A stretch of DNA of 64,000 bases, taken from contig NZ_CP071448.1 of the NCBI RefSeq assembly GCF_017352115.1, forward strand, positions 1,945,001 through 2,009,000. Direction: 5' to 3'. The notes under the pieces are model-generated. The model saw only the letters and a list, made by a program, of their open reading frames with translations. It did not search any database and was not told where the DNA came from. Positions 21,860 through 30,895 of this stretch are shown one piece after another; position 1 is the first letter of the stretch; every line of letters begins with the position of its first letter. This DNA is from Flavobacterium endoglycinae. GTDB lineage: Bacteria > Bacteroidota > Bacteroidia > Flavobacteriales > Flavobacteriaceae. A program made the position numbers and the translations under genes.

Positions 21860-24379
21860 TTATTTTGCGGTTTCAACTTTTGCTAAAACTTCTTCTTCAG
21901 TTCCTTCAAAAACTTCGGTTGTGGTTTTGCCATCAACTGTTTTAGTCACGGTTCCAGTTGTTTTGCCGTTGATGTTTTTAACCTCAACACGAACCGATTC
22001 ACTTTCGGAATGAGCATATTTTCCGTTTGCATCAAAATGAGCCAGACATTTAGCAGTTTCTTCTGCTGAACATCCTTTTTCTTTGCACATTTTAATACAT
22101 TCTTCTTTTGTCATTCCCGACATATCGCCACATTTCGAGATTCCTGCATGCATTTCTGTTTTAGCACAGCAAGAAGCTTTTCCTGCGATATCTGTTGGTG
22201 TGTGTCCTTCTCCTAAAATTGGAGCAATTACTAATCCTATTAAACAAGTTAATTTGATTAAAATATTCATGGAAGGCCCAGAAGTATCTTTAAACGGATC
22301 TCCAACTGTATCTCCGGTTACAGCAGCTTTATGTGCATCTGAACCTTTGTACGTCATTTCACCATTGATCATCACTCCTGCTTCAAAAGATTTTTTAGCA
22401 TTATCCCAAGCACCTCCGGCATTGTTTTGAAAAACTGCCCAAAGTACACCAGACACAGTAACTCCAGCCATATATCCTCCTAACATTTCAGCAATTAATT
22501 GATTGTTGTCTGAATACACTAATTTGCCTAAAAGCACAATAGCAATTGGGAAACCAATGGTTAAAACTCCCGGAAGCATCATTTCGCGTAAAGCGGCTTT
22601 TGTAGAAATTTCAACACATTTTCCATATTCTGGTTTTCCTGTTCCTTCCATAATTCCGGCAATTTCTTTAAACTGACGTCGGACTTCGTACACCATATCC
22701 ATTGCGGCTTTTCCAACTGAATTCATAGCCAAAGCTGAGAAAACAACTGGAATCATTCCGCCGACAAATAGCATCGCTAAAACCGGCGCTTTAAAAATAT
22801 TGATTCCGTCAATTCCGGTAAAAGTTACATAAGCGGCAAATAAAGCCAATGAAGTTAATGCCGCAGAAGCAATAGCAAATCCTTTTCCGGTAGCTGCTGT
22901 TGTATTTCCTACCGAATCTAAAATATCAGTTCTGGTACGAACTTCTTTTGGTAATTCGCTCATTTCTGCGATTCCTCCAGCATTATCAGAAATTGGCCCG
23001 AAAGCATCGATAGCTAATTGCATAGCTGTTGTGGCCATCATAGCAGAAGCCGCTAAAGCTACTCCATAAAATCCTGCTAAAACATACGAAATCCAGATTG
23101 CGATTGCGAATAACAAAACAGTTGGAAACGTAGAGATCATTCCCGTTGCCAAACCTGCAATTACATTTGTTCCTGCTCCTGTTGATGATTTTTGAACGAT
23201 TGCCAAAACTGGTTTTGTTCCTAATCCGGTATAATATTCTGTTACAGATGAAATAGCACCGCCCACAACTAATCCAACCAATGTCGCATAAAAAACACGC
23301 ATTGACGAAATGGCTTTAGAACCTTCTCCGAAAAAAGTCATCTGCATTGTTTCTGGTAACATGTGCTGAACCAAGAAAAAACAAGCCACAGCTGTTAAAA
23401 CAATAGAAACCCAGTTTCCTATATTTAATGCTTTCTGAACTTGTGCTTCTTTCGCATTATCATCTGATATTTTTACTAATGTTGTTCCAATAATTGAGAA
23501 TAGGATTCCGAAACCGGCAATTGCCATTGGAAGTAAAATGGGTCCGATTCCGCCGAAAGCATCGTTAATACTTCCGCCCATATCTTTTATCACATAATTT
23601 CCAAGAACCATAGCTGCTAGAACAGTTGCCACATAAGAACCAAATAAATCAGCTCCCATACCAGCAACGTCTCCTACGTTATCTCCTACGTTATCTGCAA
23701 TTGTTGCTGGATTACGAGGATCATCTTCTGGAATTCCTGCTTCAACTTTACCAACTAAATCGGCACCAACATCGGCTGCTTTAGTGTAAATTCCGCCTCC
23801 AACACGTGCAAACAAAGCAATAGACTCTGCACCAAGTGAAAACCCTGCAAGAGTTTCCAACACAACGGTCATGGTATCTGTATCTTTCCAAACTCCGTCT
23901 GAAAATAAATTAAAGAAAATAATAAAAAAGGCAGTTAATCCTAAAACGGCTAATCCTGCTACTCCAAGTCCCATTACAGTTCCACCGCCAAAAGAAACTT
24001 TTAAAGCCTGCGGCAAACTCGTACGTGCTGCCTGAGTAGTTCTAACGTTTGTTTTAGTGGCTATTTTCATTCCGATATTTCCAGCATAAGCCGAAAATAA
24101 AGCGCCAAAGATGAATGCTATTACGATTAATAAATGAGTTTTTACACCTGGAATAAAAGTAATTCCTGCAAGTGCCAAACTCGCAATAATTACGAAGATG
24201 GTTAATAGTTTATATTCGGCTTTCAGAAAGGCTAAGGCTCCTTCATAGATGTAATCTGAAATCTCTTTCATTTTACCATCACCGGCATCTTGTTTTAAAA
24301 CCCAACTCCTTTTAATTCCCATGAAAAGTAATCCTAAAACTGCCATAACAATTGGCAGGTAAATCATAAATGCATTCAT
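21860..24379 (-). CDS. hppA: Membrane-bound, K+-dependent-type ion-pumping pyrophosphatase with Cys-rich C-terminal extension
   Basis: This 839-residue, multi-spanning protein couples pyrophosphate hydrolysis to ion export. The catalytic loop DVGADLVGKVEAGIPEDDPRN and the Asp-rich repeat NVGDNVGDVAGMGADLFGSY are intact. The GNTTAATGKG motif has Ala where K+-independent enzymes have Lys, pointing to the K+-dependent class. H+ versus Na+ cannot be decided by eye. After the last helix (LIGLVIAPILG) there is an extra tail of about 116 residues with seven Cys and four His (SCCAK, KCGDMS, EECIKMCKEKGC, AKCLAHF), then a Val/Thr-rich segment. Ordinary enzymes end near the last helix. The soluble pyrophosphatase gene lies just upstream. 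Confidence 0.95.
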   Translation of the reverse strand: MNAFMIYLPIVMAVLGLLFMGIKRSWVLKQDAGDGKMKEISDYIYEGALAFLKAEYKLLTIFVIIASLALAGITFIPGVKTHLLIVIAFIFGALFSAYAGNIGMKIATKTNVRTTQAARTSLPQALKVSFGGGTVMGLGVAGLAVLGLTAFFIIFFNLFSDGVWKDTDTMTVVLETLAGFSLGAESIALFARVGGGIYTKAADVGADLVGKVEAGIPEDDPRNPATIADNVGDNVGDVAGMGADLFGSYVATVLAAMVLGNYVIKDMGGSINDAFGGIGPILLPMAIAGFGILFSIIGTTLVKISDDNAKEAQVQKALNIGNWVSIVLTAVACFFLVQHMLPETMQMTFFGEGSKAISSMRVFYATLVGLVVGGAISSVTEYYTGLGTKPVLAIVQKSSTGAGTNVIAGLATGMISTFPTVLLFAIAIWISYVLAGFYGVALAASAMMATTAMQLAIDAFGPISDNAGGIAEMSELPKEVRTRTDILDSVGNTTAATGKGFAIASAALTSLALFAAYVTFTGIDGINIFKAPVLAMLFVGGMIPVVFSALAMNSVGKAAMDMVYEVRRQFKEIAGIMEGTGKPEYGKCVEISTKAALREMMLPGVLTIGFPIAIVLLGKLVYSDNNQLIAEMLGGYMAGVTVSGVLWAVFQNNAGGAWDNAKKSFEAGVMINGEMTYKGSDAHKAAVTGDTVGDPFKDTSGPSMNILIKLTCLIGLVIAPILGEGHTPTDIAGKASCCAKTEMHAGISKCGDMSGMTKEECIKMCKEKGCSAEETAKCLAHFDANGKYAHSESESVRVEVKNINGKTTGTVTKTVDGKTTTEVFEGTEEEVLAKVETAK

Positions 24380-24434
24380 AATATTTTAATGGTTATGGTT
24401 AATAGTAAATAAACTGACTATAACGAATTTAAAC

Positions 24435-24471
24435 AAAAAAGCAATACTCCTGACGGGGTATTGCTTTTTTT
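24435..24471. terminator. Terminator between the two pyrophosphatase genes
   Basis: AAAAGCAATACTCC and GGGGTATTGCTTTTTTT form a stem with one G-U, with a TGAC loop. On the minus strand it ends the ppa transcript, so ppa and hppA are probably separate units. Confidence 0.8.
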
Positions 24472-24491
24472 ATAAAATATGTATGCTTTAA

Positions 24492-25022
24492 TTATTTAAT
24501 ACTGAATAATCCTGCCGGTTTATTTTCAATATCATCAAAACGTTTAGTGCATTCAGCGATAATTTCGTAAGCTTCTTTAACATCTCCCCATCCTTCTACA
24601 TCTACTTTTTTGTTTTCAAGGTCTTTGTAAACTTGGAAAAAGTGCTCAATTTCTTTTACTAAGTGCGGGTTAATATCAGAAAGATCGTTTAATGAATTCC
24701 AGATTGGATCTGATACTGGTACACAAATAATTTTTTCGTCTGGTCCTTTATCATCTGCCATGTGGAAAACCCCAATTGGTTTTACCTCCATAACACATCC
24801 AGGGAATGTTGGTTCGTTTACTAAAACCAATACATCAAGAGGGTCGCCATCTAAAGCTAGCGTTTCTGGAATAAATCCGTAATCTGCTGGGTACATCATT
24901 GAAGAGAATAGCATTCTGTCGAAACGCATTCTTTTGATTTCAAAATCGTACTCATATTTATTTCTGCTACCTCTTGGGATTTCGATTAATACATCGAAAG
25001 TCGTTAGTTTGTCTGCGGTCAT
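24492..25022 (-). CDS. ppa: Inorganic pyrophosphatase (soluble, family I)
   Basis: This 176-residue protein hydrolyses pyrophosphate in the cytosol. Family I residues are in place: EIPRGSRNKYEYD at residues 14-26, the PADYGFIP segment, and the Mg-binding DGDPLDVLVLV signature. The length is normal for bacteria. It lies beside the membrane pyrophosphatase gene, which gives the cell both an energy-wasting and an energy-conserving route for pyrophosphate. Confidence 0.96.
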   Translation of the reverse strand: MTADKLTTFDVLIEIPRGSRNKYEYDFEIKRMRFDRMLFSSMMYPADYGFIPETLALDGDPLDVLVLVNEPTFPGCVMEVKPIGVFHMADDKGPDEKIICVPVSDPIWNSLNDLSDINPHLVKEIEHFFQVYKDLENKKVDVEGWGDVKEAYEIIAECTKRFDDIENKPAGLFSIK

Positions 25023-25154
25023 TTTCGTTTTTTATTATTTCTAAAATTTCGATTGCAAAAGTAATTAAAGAATCCCTTTTCACAATGAAAAAAGTATATT
25101 AATCTGTGTATTTATACATTAATTAATATACTTTTCTTTTTATATAACAGACAG

Positions 25155-25754
25155 TTAATAGGTGATTTTCCTGTTTCGCTTTGTTAAGTAATGATGCCAG
25201 AGCAAATAGGTCGCATAAGATCTATATGGACTCCACTGTTCTGCATGGATTTCCATTTCCTGTTTATCGTGAATATTGAATAGTTCTTTCATGGTATTTA
25301 CGACCGCAATATCACCAAGCGGAATCATATCGGGTTCTTCAAGACAGAACATTAAATAGATATCGATTGTCCAGTTTCCAATGCCTTTTAGCTTGATGAG
25401 TTCTTCCCTGACTTCTCTTGCTGTTTTTAAAGCGAGTCCTTCAATATCCAATTCTTTATTGAGAACTGCTTCGGCTAAAATTTTAATGTATTTTGTTTTC
25501 TGACGGCTTACTCCTAAGCTTCTAAATTCTTCATCAGATAAAACCGCCATATTTTCGGGATTACAGGTTTTATAAGCTTTGATTTTAAAAAATGTGGCTT
25601 TCGCCGAATCAATAGAAACCTGCTGCTCCAATATCAACAAAACCAAGGTTTCAAAACCTTGCGGACGTCTTGGAATTGGTGGTAATCCGTATTTTTCGAT
25701 TATCTCTAGAAATACTGGACTTTTGGATGAAAGAAAATCTATGGCTTCTTGCAT
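25155..25754 (-). CDS. DNA-3-methyladenine glycosylase II-like (HhH-GPD superfamily)
   Basis: This 199-residue base-excision repair glycosylase has the helix-hairpin-helix LKGIGNWTID at residues 122-131 and the catalytic Asp148 in PLGDIAV, as in AlkA/MagIII-type enzymes. ILEQQVSIDSA (41-51) is the usual substrate-side helix. There is no iron-sulfur cluster Cys set, so it is not an endonuclease III or MutY. It lacks the N-terminal domain of E. coli AlkA. Removal of alkylated purines is inferred from the family. Confidence 0.88.
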   Translation of the reverse strand: MQEAIDFLSSKSPVFLEIIEKYGLPPIPRRPQGFETLVLLILEQQVSIDSAKATFFKIKAYKTCNPENMAVLSDEEFRSLGVSRQKTKYIKILAEAVLNKELDIEGLALKTAREVREELIKLKGIGNWTIDIYLMFCLEEPDMIPLGDIAVVNTMKELFNIHDKQEMEIHAEQWSPYRSYATYLLWHHYLTKRNRKITY

Positions 25755-25819
25755 GATTATAGTTTTCGAAAGTAAATCAAATTTAAGAAAAATGGAGTTA
25801 GTTCCCGCAAAGTCGCCAA

Positions 25820-25970
25820 ATCGCTAAGTTTTTTTATCTCTCGCAGATTTTGCAGATTAAGCAGATAAAAATCTGATCTGGAATCTCAATGATTATCAAA
25901 AGCTAGAAACAAAAAAATCGCAAAGATTTAAAACCTTTGCGACTTTGTAGCTTTGAGCCTTTGCAACTTT
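25820..25970. repeat. Intergenic CAAAG/CTTTG repeat cluster
   Basis: The gap between two minus-strand genes holds short related words: CGCAAAGATTTAAAACCTTTG, GCGACTTTGTAGCTTTGAG, CCTTTGCAAC, and a CGCAGATTTTGCAGATTAAGC direct repeat, each read in parts. CGCAAAG and CTTTGCG form a hairpin. Similar AACCTTTG words occur at 43341-43381. They look like degenerate dispersed repeats and no gene is seen. Confidence 0.5.
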
Positions 25971-28478
25971 TTAAAAGTAGAATCCAAAAGATCCTTTTAC
26001 TGCAAATTTATGAGCGTCTGGCATATCCAGATAATTTCCTCTCCAAGAAAAATCGATACGGAATACTTTGAAAATATTTCCAATTCCAGCATGGTATTCA
26101 TAATATACTTTTTCCGGAGCGTTATAAGGCAATCCAGAAGCATTGATTGCGCGGTTGGCATCAGAAATTGTTCCGTGAACGGCTCTCACACCAACAAATT
26201 CTCTCCAATTCAATTTTCTCATAAATGGAATTCTGGCAAATAATCTTCCTCCAAAATCATGATTCCACTGCAGGGTTGTATATTGATCTGTAACGAATTC
26301 GTAGAAATTCAAGTTACTGAATGTATTTTCGATTGTAAAATAAGTTTGGTTACCCGGAATTACGCTCATCAATCCTAATGGAATGGTACCGAATGTTTTT
26401 CCTGTTTCCAAAATAATATTGGATCTTCCTAAAGGTCCAATGATAATAGGCTGTTTATAAAAAACTTGTATTTTTTCGTACGCAAAATCACTATCAAAAA
26501 CCCCTTTAAGTCCATAACTAAAGTTTACAAAGAAATGACTGAACGGACTATCTACTAAATCTCTTTCTACTCCGTAACCAATTGTTTTACGGTTTGGCAT
26601 ATATTCAAACTGAATATTGGCTTCTGATTGCTTTACATCGCTCTTTACAATTCCCATTGGATTTGCGACGCTCGGCAATGTTGTATAATAGTCCAGACTA
26701 AAAGTCTTCGAAGCCGATTCTAAAGTTCGATATGAAAAACCTGCTTGAACAATAAAATTCTTTTTAGGTTCCATTTCGATCGAAACGTTACTTAAATTAA
26801 TATTGGTCAGCTTTCCGTTACTTCCGGTTGTAAACAATGCCGAAGAAGCAAAACTTCGACCTAAAATATCATTTGTAGTGGTTAAACTTGCTCCAATCTG
26901 TTCAATATCACGTCTGTTTCCTCCAGAAATAATGACACGATTTTTCTTGTCAACCATCCATTTTCCCGAAAGTCCGTATTTGAATTTATTATCATCAAAT
27001 CCGTAAGCCGTGTAAGCTTGTAAACGCCAAGGATCGTTTGGTCCAAAATACGTTCTTCCTCCTACCCTTAAACGTAAACCTTCAACTTCATTATAGCCAA
27101 ATGTGGAATAAATAGGTCCATAATCGAAGTTCTTAAATTCGACGTAACCGCTTCCTAAAATGGAGACGATATTATACAACTGCTTAAATCGCTTGACCGT
27201 TTGCAGTGTGTCGAGCATTTTATAAATACCAGCTTCGTCTTTGTTTAATTTCTCAAAACGATTTTCTTCCCAAAATTCCGGCGGTCGTTCATAGACCGCA
27301 TTATCTATGAAATTGACTTCTTCTTTATAGAATTTTTCAGGTTTCTGAATGTTGAATTTATGATTACGGTATAATGTTGTTCGTTTTCCATACACTCCTT
27401 TTGATTTTTCTTTTTTATTCAAAGCAAAATCAGACATCATATAATCACGTGTCAAAAGAAAAACTGAATCGTTTTCAACTTCAAATTCCTGTTCGATATA
27501 AATGTCTTTTACCCAGTTAATATTGGCGCTTTTGGTAACACCCATATTAATTTTTTTGATGGCAAAAGTGGTATCATTTACCCAGAAATCACCTTTAAAA
27601 GTCAATTCGTTTTTACGTCTTGGGTAAAAAACAATATTAAAACACCATTTTTTATCAATGTAAGCACTGTCTTTTAAAACGTAATTGTAAACATCAATTC
27701 CGGTTCTTGACAACGGACTCGTAAAGCTTTTATCAAAAAACTTGAGGTGATTGTCGTAAATATTATAATCCGAATAAAGGTCTTTTACAAAAGCCAGAAT
27801 CTGCTGATTTCCGTTGAAACCAGACATTTTATTTCCGGTAAGGTTTTCTTTTACTTTCTTGATTCTGTTATCGCCGTAAACATCATATACCGATTCGTTA
27901 ATGAAAATCGGAAGATAGGTTTTTCCTGTAACATCTGAAGTATCAACATGATCAAAAACGAATTCCATTCCTTTAAAAAGCTTGTTTTTCATGAAAGCAC
28001 TATCGATAGTGTTCATATCAAATTCCACTTTTTCATACTTCTGCATTTGATATTGATTGAATTGGTAAAGTCCATTTTTACGTTTTCTTTCCCAGATTTT
28101 CCTTAAAATATCAATTGCCGGATTGTTCTTTTTGGATGTTTTTCCAGTATAAATCACAACTTCGCTAAGAGCTTCAGGATCACTTAAAACGATCGTAAAG
28201 TTATAATTTACGGCTTTATCAAGAGGAACTTCTTTATCTGAAAATCCTGCAGATGAAACTAGTAAAGCAGTATAGGTGTTTGGAGATTCAAGATAGAAAC
28301 GTCCATCTTCATTTGAAACGATTCCAGTATTTGAGCCTTTAAAAACAATATTTGCAAAAGGTACAGGCTGATTCGATTTGTCCAAAACAACTCCACTCAC
28401 CTTAGTTTGTGCAGTAGCAACATTCGCAAAAGCAAATACAATATATAAGAGAAGTAGAGTTAATTTGTTCATTATCAT
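25971..28478 (-). CDS. DUF5686 family outer-membrane protein with carboxypeptidase-like domain
   Basis: This 835-residue protein has a signal peptide (ending VATAQ). A carboxypeptidase regulatory-like domain follows at about 25-105 (VSGVVLDKSNQPVPFANIVFKGSNTG, given here in family terms). Then comes the DUF5686 core with NPAIDILRKIWERKRKNG and the long strand-rich C-terminal barrel ending KGSFGFYF. The start at 28478 (MIMNK) may be one codon or two too far; MNK at 28472 is equally good. Function is unknown; many Bacteroidota have several copies. A terminator lies upstream between it and pdhB, so it has its own promoter. Confidence 0.85.
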   Translation of the reverse strand: MIMNKLTLLLLYIVFAFANVATAQTKVSGVVLDKSNQPVPFANIVFKGSNTGIVSNEDGRFYLESPNTYTALLVSSAGFSDKEVPLDKAVNYNFTIVLSDPEALSEVVIYTGKTSKKNNPAIDILRKIWERKRKNGLYQFNQYQMQKYEKVEFDMNTIDSAFMKNKLFKGMEFVFDHVDTSDVTGKTYLPIFINESVYDVYGDNRIKKVKENLTGNKMSGFNGNQQILAFVKDLYSDYNIYDNHLKFFDKSFTSPLSRTGIDVYNYVLKDSAYIDKKWCFNIVFYPRRKNELTFKGDFWVNDTTFAIKKINMGVTKSANINWVKDIYIEQEFEVENDSVFLLTRDYMMSDFALNKKEKSKGVYGKRTTLYRNHKFNIQKPEKFYKEEVNFIDNAVYERPPEFWEENRFEKLNKDEAGIYKMLDTLQTVKRFKQLYNIVSILGSGYVEFKNFDYGPIYSTFGYNEVEGLRLRVGGRTYFGPNDPWRLQAYTAYGFDDNKFKYGLSGKWMVDKKNRVIISGGNRRDIEQIGASLTTTNDILGRSFASSALFTTGSNGKLTNINLSNVSIEMEPKKNFIVQAGFSYRTLESASKTFSLDYYTTLPSVANPMGIVKSDVKQSEANIQFEYMPNRKTIGYGVERDLVDSPFSHFFVNFSYGLKGVFDSDFAYEKIQVFYKQPIIIGPLGRSNIILETGKTFGTIPLGLMSVIPGNQTYFTIENTFSNLNFYEFVTDQYTTLQWNHDFGGRLFARIPFMRKLNWREFVGVRAVHGTISDANRAINASGLPYNAPEKVYYEYHAGIGNIFKVFRIDFSWRGNYLDMPDAHKFAVKGSFGFYF

Positions 28479-28480
28479 GT

Positions 28481-28521
28481 AAAAAAAAACTTCACCAATC
28501 CATGTTGTCTGATGAAGTTTT
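28481..28521 (-). terminator. pdhB terminator
   Basis: On the minus strand AAAACTTCAT and GGTGAAGTTTT pair, with a long T run next to the DUF5686 start codon. It ends the pdhB transcript. Confidence 0.75.
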
Positions 28522-28541
28522 ATGAGTATTTCGTATTTGTA

Positions 28542-29519
28542 TTACTTGTATAATACTTTCTTAACCGCTTTTACTACATCACCTGCATTTGGTAACCATT
28601 CTTTAAGCAATACAGGAGAATATGGCGCAGGAGTATCTGCAGTTGTAATACGTTGAATTGGTGCATCAAGGAAATCAAATGCTTGCTCTTGCACGATGTA
28701 TGTGATTTCAGAAGAAATACTAGCAACTGGCCAAGCTTCTTCAAGAATTACTAAACGATTTGTTTTTTTAACTGATTTAAGAATTGCATCTTTATCCATT
28801 GGACGAACAGTTCTTAAGTCGATGATCTCACAAGAGATTCCTTCTTTTTCTAATTCATCAGCAGCAATGAAAGCTTCTTTAATGATTTTTCCGAAAGAAA
28901 CGATAGTTACGTCTTTACCTTCACGTTTAACATCGGCAACACCAATTGGAATTGTGTATTCTCCGTCTGGCACTTCACCTTTATCACCGTACATTTGCTC
29001 AGATTCCATGAAAATTACAGGGTCATTGTCGCGAATGGCAGATTTTAAAAGTCCTTTTGCATCGTAAGGAGTTGAAGGAACAATAACTTTAAGACCTGGA
29101 GTGTTAGCAAACCAGTTTTCTAAAGCTTGTGAGTGAGTAGCTCCCAATTGACCAGCAGAAGCTGTTGGTCCGCGGAAAACGATAGGCACATTAAACTGTC
29201 CCCCTGTCATTTGACGCATTTTAGCAGCGTTATTTATAATTTGATCAATACCAACTAAACAGAAGTTGAATGTCATATATTCTACAATAGGGCGGTTTCC
29301 ATTCATTGCAGAACCTACTGCAATTCCTGAAAAACCAAGCTCAGCAATTGGAGTATCGATTACTCTTTTTTCACCAAACTCAGCAAGCATTCCTTTTGAA
29401 GCTTTGTAAGCTCCGTTGTATTCTGCAACCTCTTCTCCCATTAAATATATGGATTCATCGCGACGCATTTCTTCGCTCATCGCTTCGCAAATGGCCTCTC
29501 TAAATTGTATTGTTCTCAT
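28542..29519 (-). CDS. pdhB: Pyruvate dehydrogenase E1 component, beta subunit
   Basis: This 325-residue protein pairs with an alpha subunit encoded elsewhere to decarboxylate pyruvate and acetylate lipoyl groups. Family features are MGEEVAEYNGAYK near residue 27, the FNFCLVGIDQIINNAAKMR segment (read in parts) near 84, the GPTASAGQLGATHSQALE loop near 115, and EEAWPVASISSEI near 265. The length is standard. The alpha and E2 genes are not in the window. It is transcribed away from etfBA. Confidence 0.94.
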   Translation of the reverse strand: MRTIQFREAICEAMSEEMRRDESIYLMGEEVAEYNGAYKASKGMLAEFGEKRVIDTPIAELGFSGIAVGSAMNGNRPIVEYMTFNFCLVGIDQIINNAAKMRQMTGGQFNVPIVFRGPTASAGQLGATHSQALENWFANTPGLKVIVPSTPYDAKGLLKSAIRDNDPVIFMESEQMYGDKGEVPDGEYTIPIGVADVKREGKDVTIVSFGKIIKEAFIAADELEKEGISCEIIDLRTVRPMDKDAILKSVKKTNRLVILEEAWPVASISSEITYIVQEQAFDFLDAPIQRITTADTPAPYSPVLLKEWLPNAGDVVKAVKKVLYK

Positions 29520-30022
29520 ATTTTTTATTGTATGTTGAATTTTCTGAAGAGCAAAAATAAATATTTTAAATAACTTAAAAGCATAAATTGAATTTAAAAT
29601 CGCACTAAGTTCTTTCTCGATTTTGGTTTTGACTTTTAAAAGTTTATGATGCTATTTACGAAATCGATATAATAGACGTATAATTCACACTTAATGCTGT
29701 TTTCGTCTGCTTTTTATACAAACTTCAACAGATTTGTTTAATTCTTGTTTCTTCAAATTCTGTCTTCATAACGGAACAAATCCAAAACTAGTATAAATCA
29801 TTCGAAAAATTAACATATCGCAACTTTGCTTTTGTTGCAAAAAATGCTAATAATCAAGCAAAATGCTCTTATTTTCATTTTTTATTTTAAGAAAAAGCAC
29901 CTAAACCTTTGCAATTTCCGAAATCGTAATAGTTTTCAAAAATATTATGCATGCATAGTATAATTATTCCAAATTAAATTCTAAATTTGTAAAAGCATAT
30001 TACAAATTCAAAACATATACTT
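29520..30022. promoter_or_regulatory. Long divergent intergenic region between pdhB and etfB
   Basis: This is 503 bases of A/T-rich sequence with no convincing ORF or RNA gene. On the minus strand TATTTTTG (29559-29552) is a candidate -7 box for pdhB. On the plus strand TAAATTTG (29982-29989) is a perfect candidate for etfB, 33 bases before its ATG. A TTTTGTTGCAAAAAATGC stretch near 29831 has a small inverted repeat. Nothing else is recognised. Confidence 0.5.
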
Positions 30023-30769
30023 ATGAAAATACTAGTTTGCATCAGCCATGTGCCTGATACTACTTCAAAAATTAACTTTACCAATGGTGACTCAGAATTT
30101 GACACTAACGGTGTACAATATGTAATTAATCCTAACGACGAATTCGGTCTTACACGTGCTATCTGGTTTCAAGAACAGCAAGGAGCAAATGTAACAGTTG
30201 TAAACGTTGGAGGTCCAGATACAGAACCAACATTGCGTAAAGCTTTAGCAATTGGTGCAAATGAAGCAATTCGTGTTAATGCAAATCCTACTGACGGTTT
30301 TTTTGTGGCAAAACAATTAGCTGAAGTAATCAAAAATGGTGGTTACGATTTAGTAATTGCCGGAAAAGAATCTTTAGATTATAACGGAGGAATGGTTCCT
30401 GGAATGATTGCAGGAATTTTAGGTTATAACTTCTTAAACTCTTGTACCGGTTTAACAGTTGACGGAAACAGCGTAAAAGCAATTCGCGAAATTGATGGTG
30501 GTAAAGAAACTGTAGGCACTGCTCTTCCATTAATTATTGGTGCTCAAAAAGGTCTTGTTGAAGAAAAAGATTTACGTATTCCAAACATGAGAGGAATTAT
30601 GACTGCAAGAACTAAAGCGCTTACTATTCTTGAGCCGGTTGATGCAGCTGTAAATACAAAAGCGGTAAAATTTGAGAAACCAGCTCCAAAATCAGCAGTT
30701 AAATTAGTTTCTGCAGATAATTTAGATGAGTTAATCAATTTATTACACAGCGAGGCTAAAGTGATTTAA
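30023..30769 (+). CDS. etfB: Electron transfer flavoprotein, beta subunit
   Basis: This 248-residue protein forms the ETF heterodimer with the next gene product, carrying electrons from acyl-CoA dehydrogenases to the quinone pool. It shows the family opening MKILVCISHVPDT, the NPNDEFGLTRA segment, and the signature-like GKESLDYNGGMVPGMIAGIL. A near-consensus -7 box lies 33 bases upstream of the ATG. It is separated from etfA by 126 bases of simple repeats, but they are surely one operon. Confidence 0.95.
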   Translation: MKILVCISHVPDTTSKINFTNGDSEFDTNGVQYVINPNDEFGLTRAIWFQEQQGANVTVVNVGGPDTEPTLRKALAIGANEAIRVNANPTDGFFVAKQLAEVIKNGGYDLVIAGKESLDYNGGMVPGMIAGILGYNFLNSCTGLTVDGNSVKAIREIDGGKETVGTALPLIIGAQKGLVEEKDLRIPNMRGIMTARTKALTILEPVDAAVNTKAVKFEKPAPKSAVKLVSADNLDELINLLHSEAKVI

Positions 30770-30789
30770 GATATTTATTGATGAATTAA

Positions 30790-30895
30790 GATTAACGATT
30801 TTTGATTTCAGATTTAAAATCAAAAATGAGTTAATCACAAATCATTAATCACAAATCTAAAATCGTTAATCACAAATCTAAAATCTAAAATTATT
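30790..30895. repeat. Short tandem-like repeats between etfB and etfA
   Basis: The words AATCACAAATC, TAAAATCGTT and AATCTAAAATC recur several times, and TTTTTGATTT/AAATCAAAAA forms a hairpin near 30801-30826. The nature is like the gap at 41476-41586. The sequence looks expanded or degenerate rather than coding, lying inside an operon. Confidence 0.6.

Noticed and set aside
25820..25970. CRISPR-like array
   Set aside because: The repeated words are short and degenerate and there are no regular spacers or cas genes. No CRISPR array was seen anywhere in the window.
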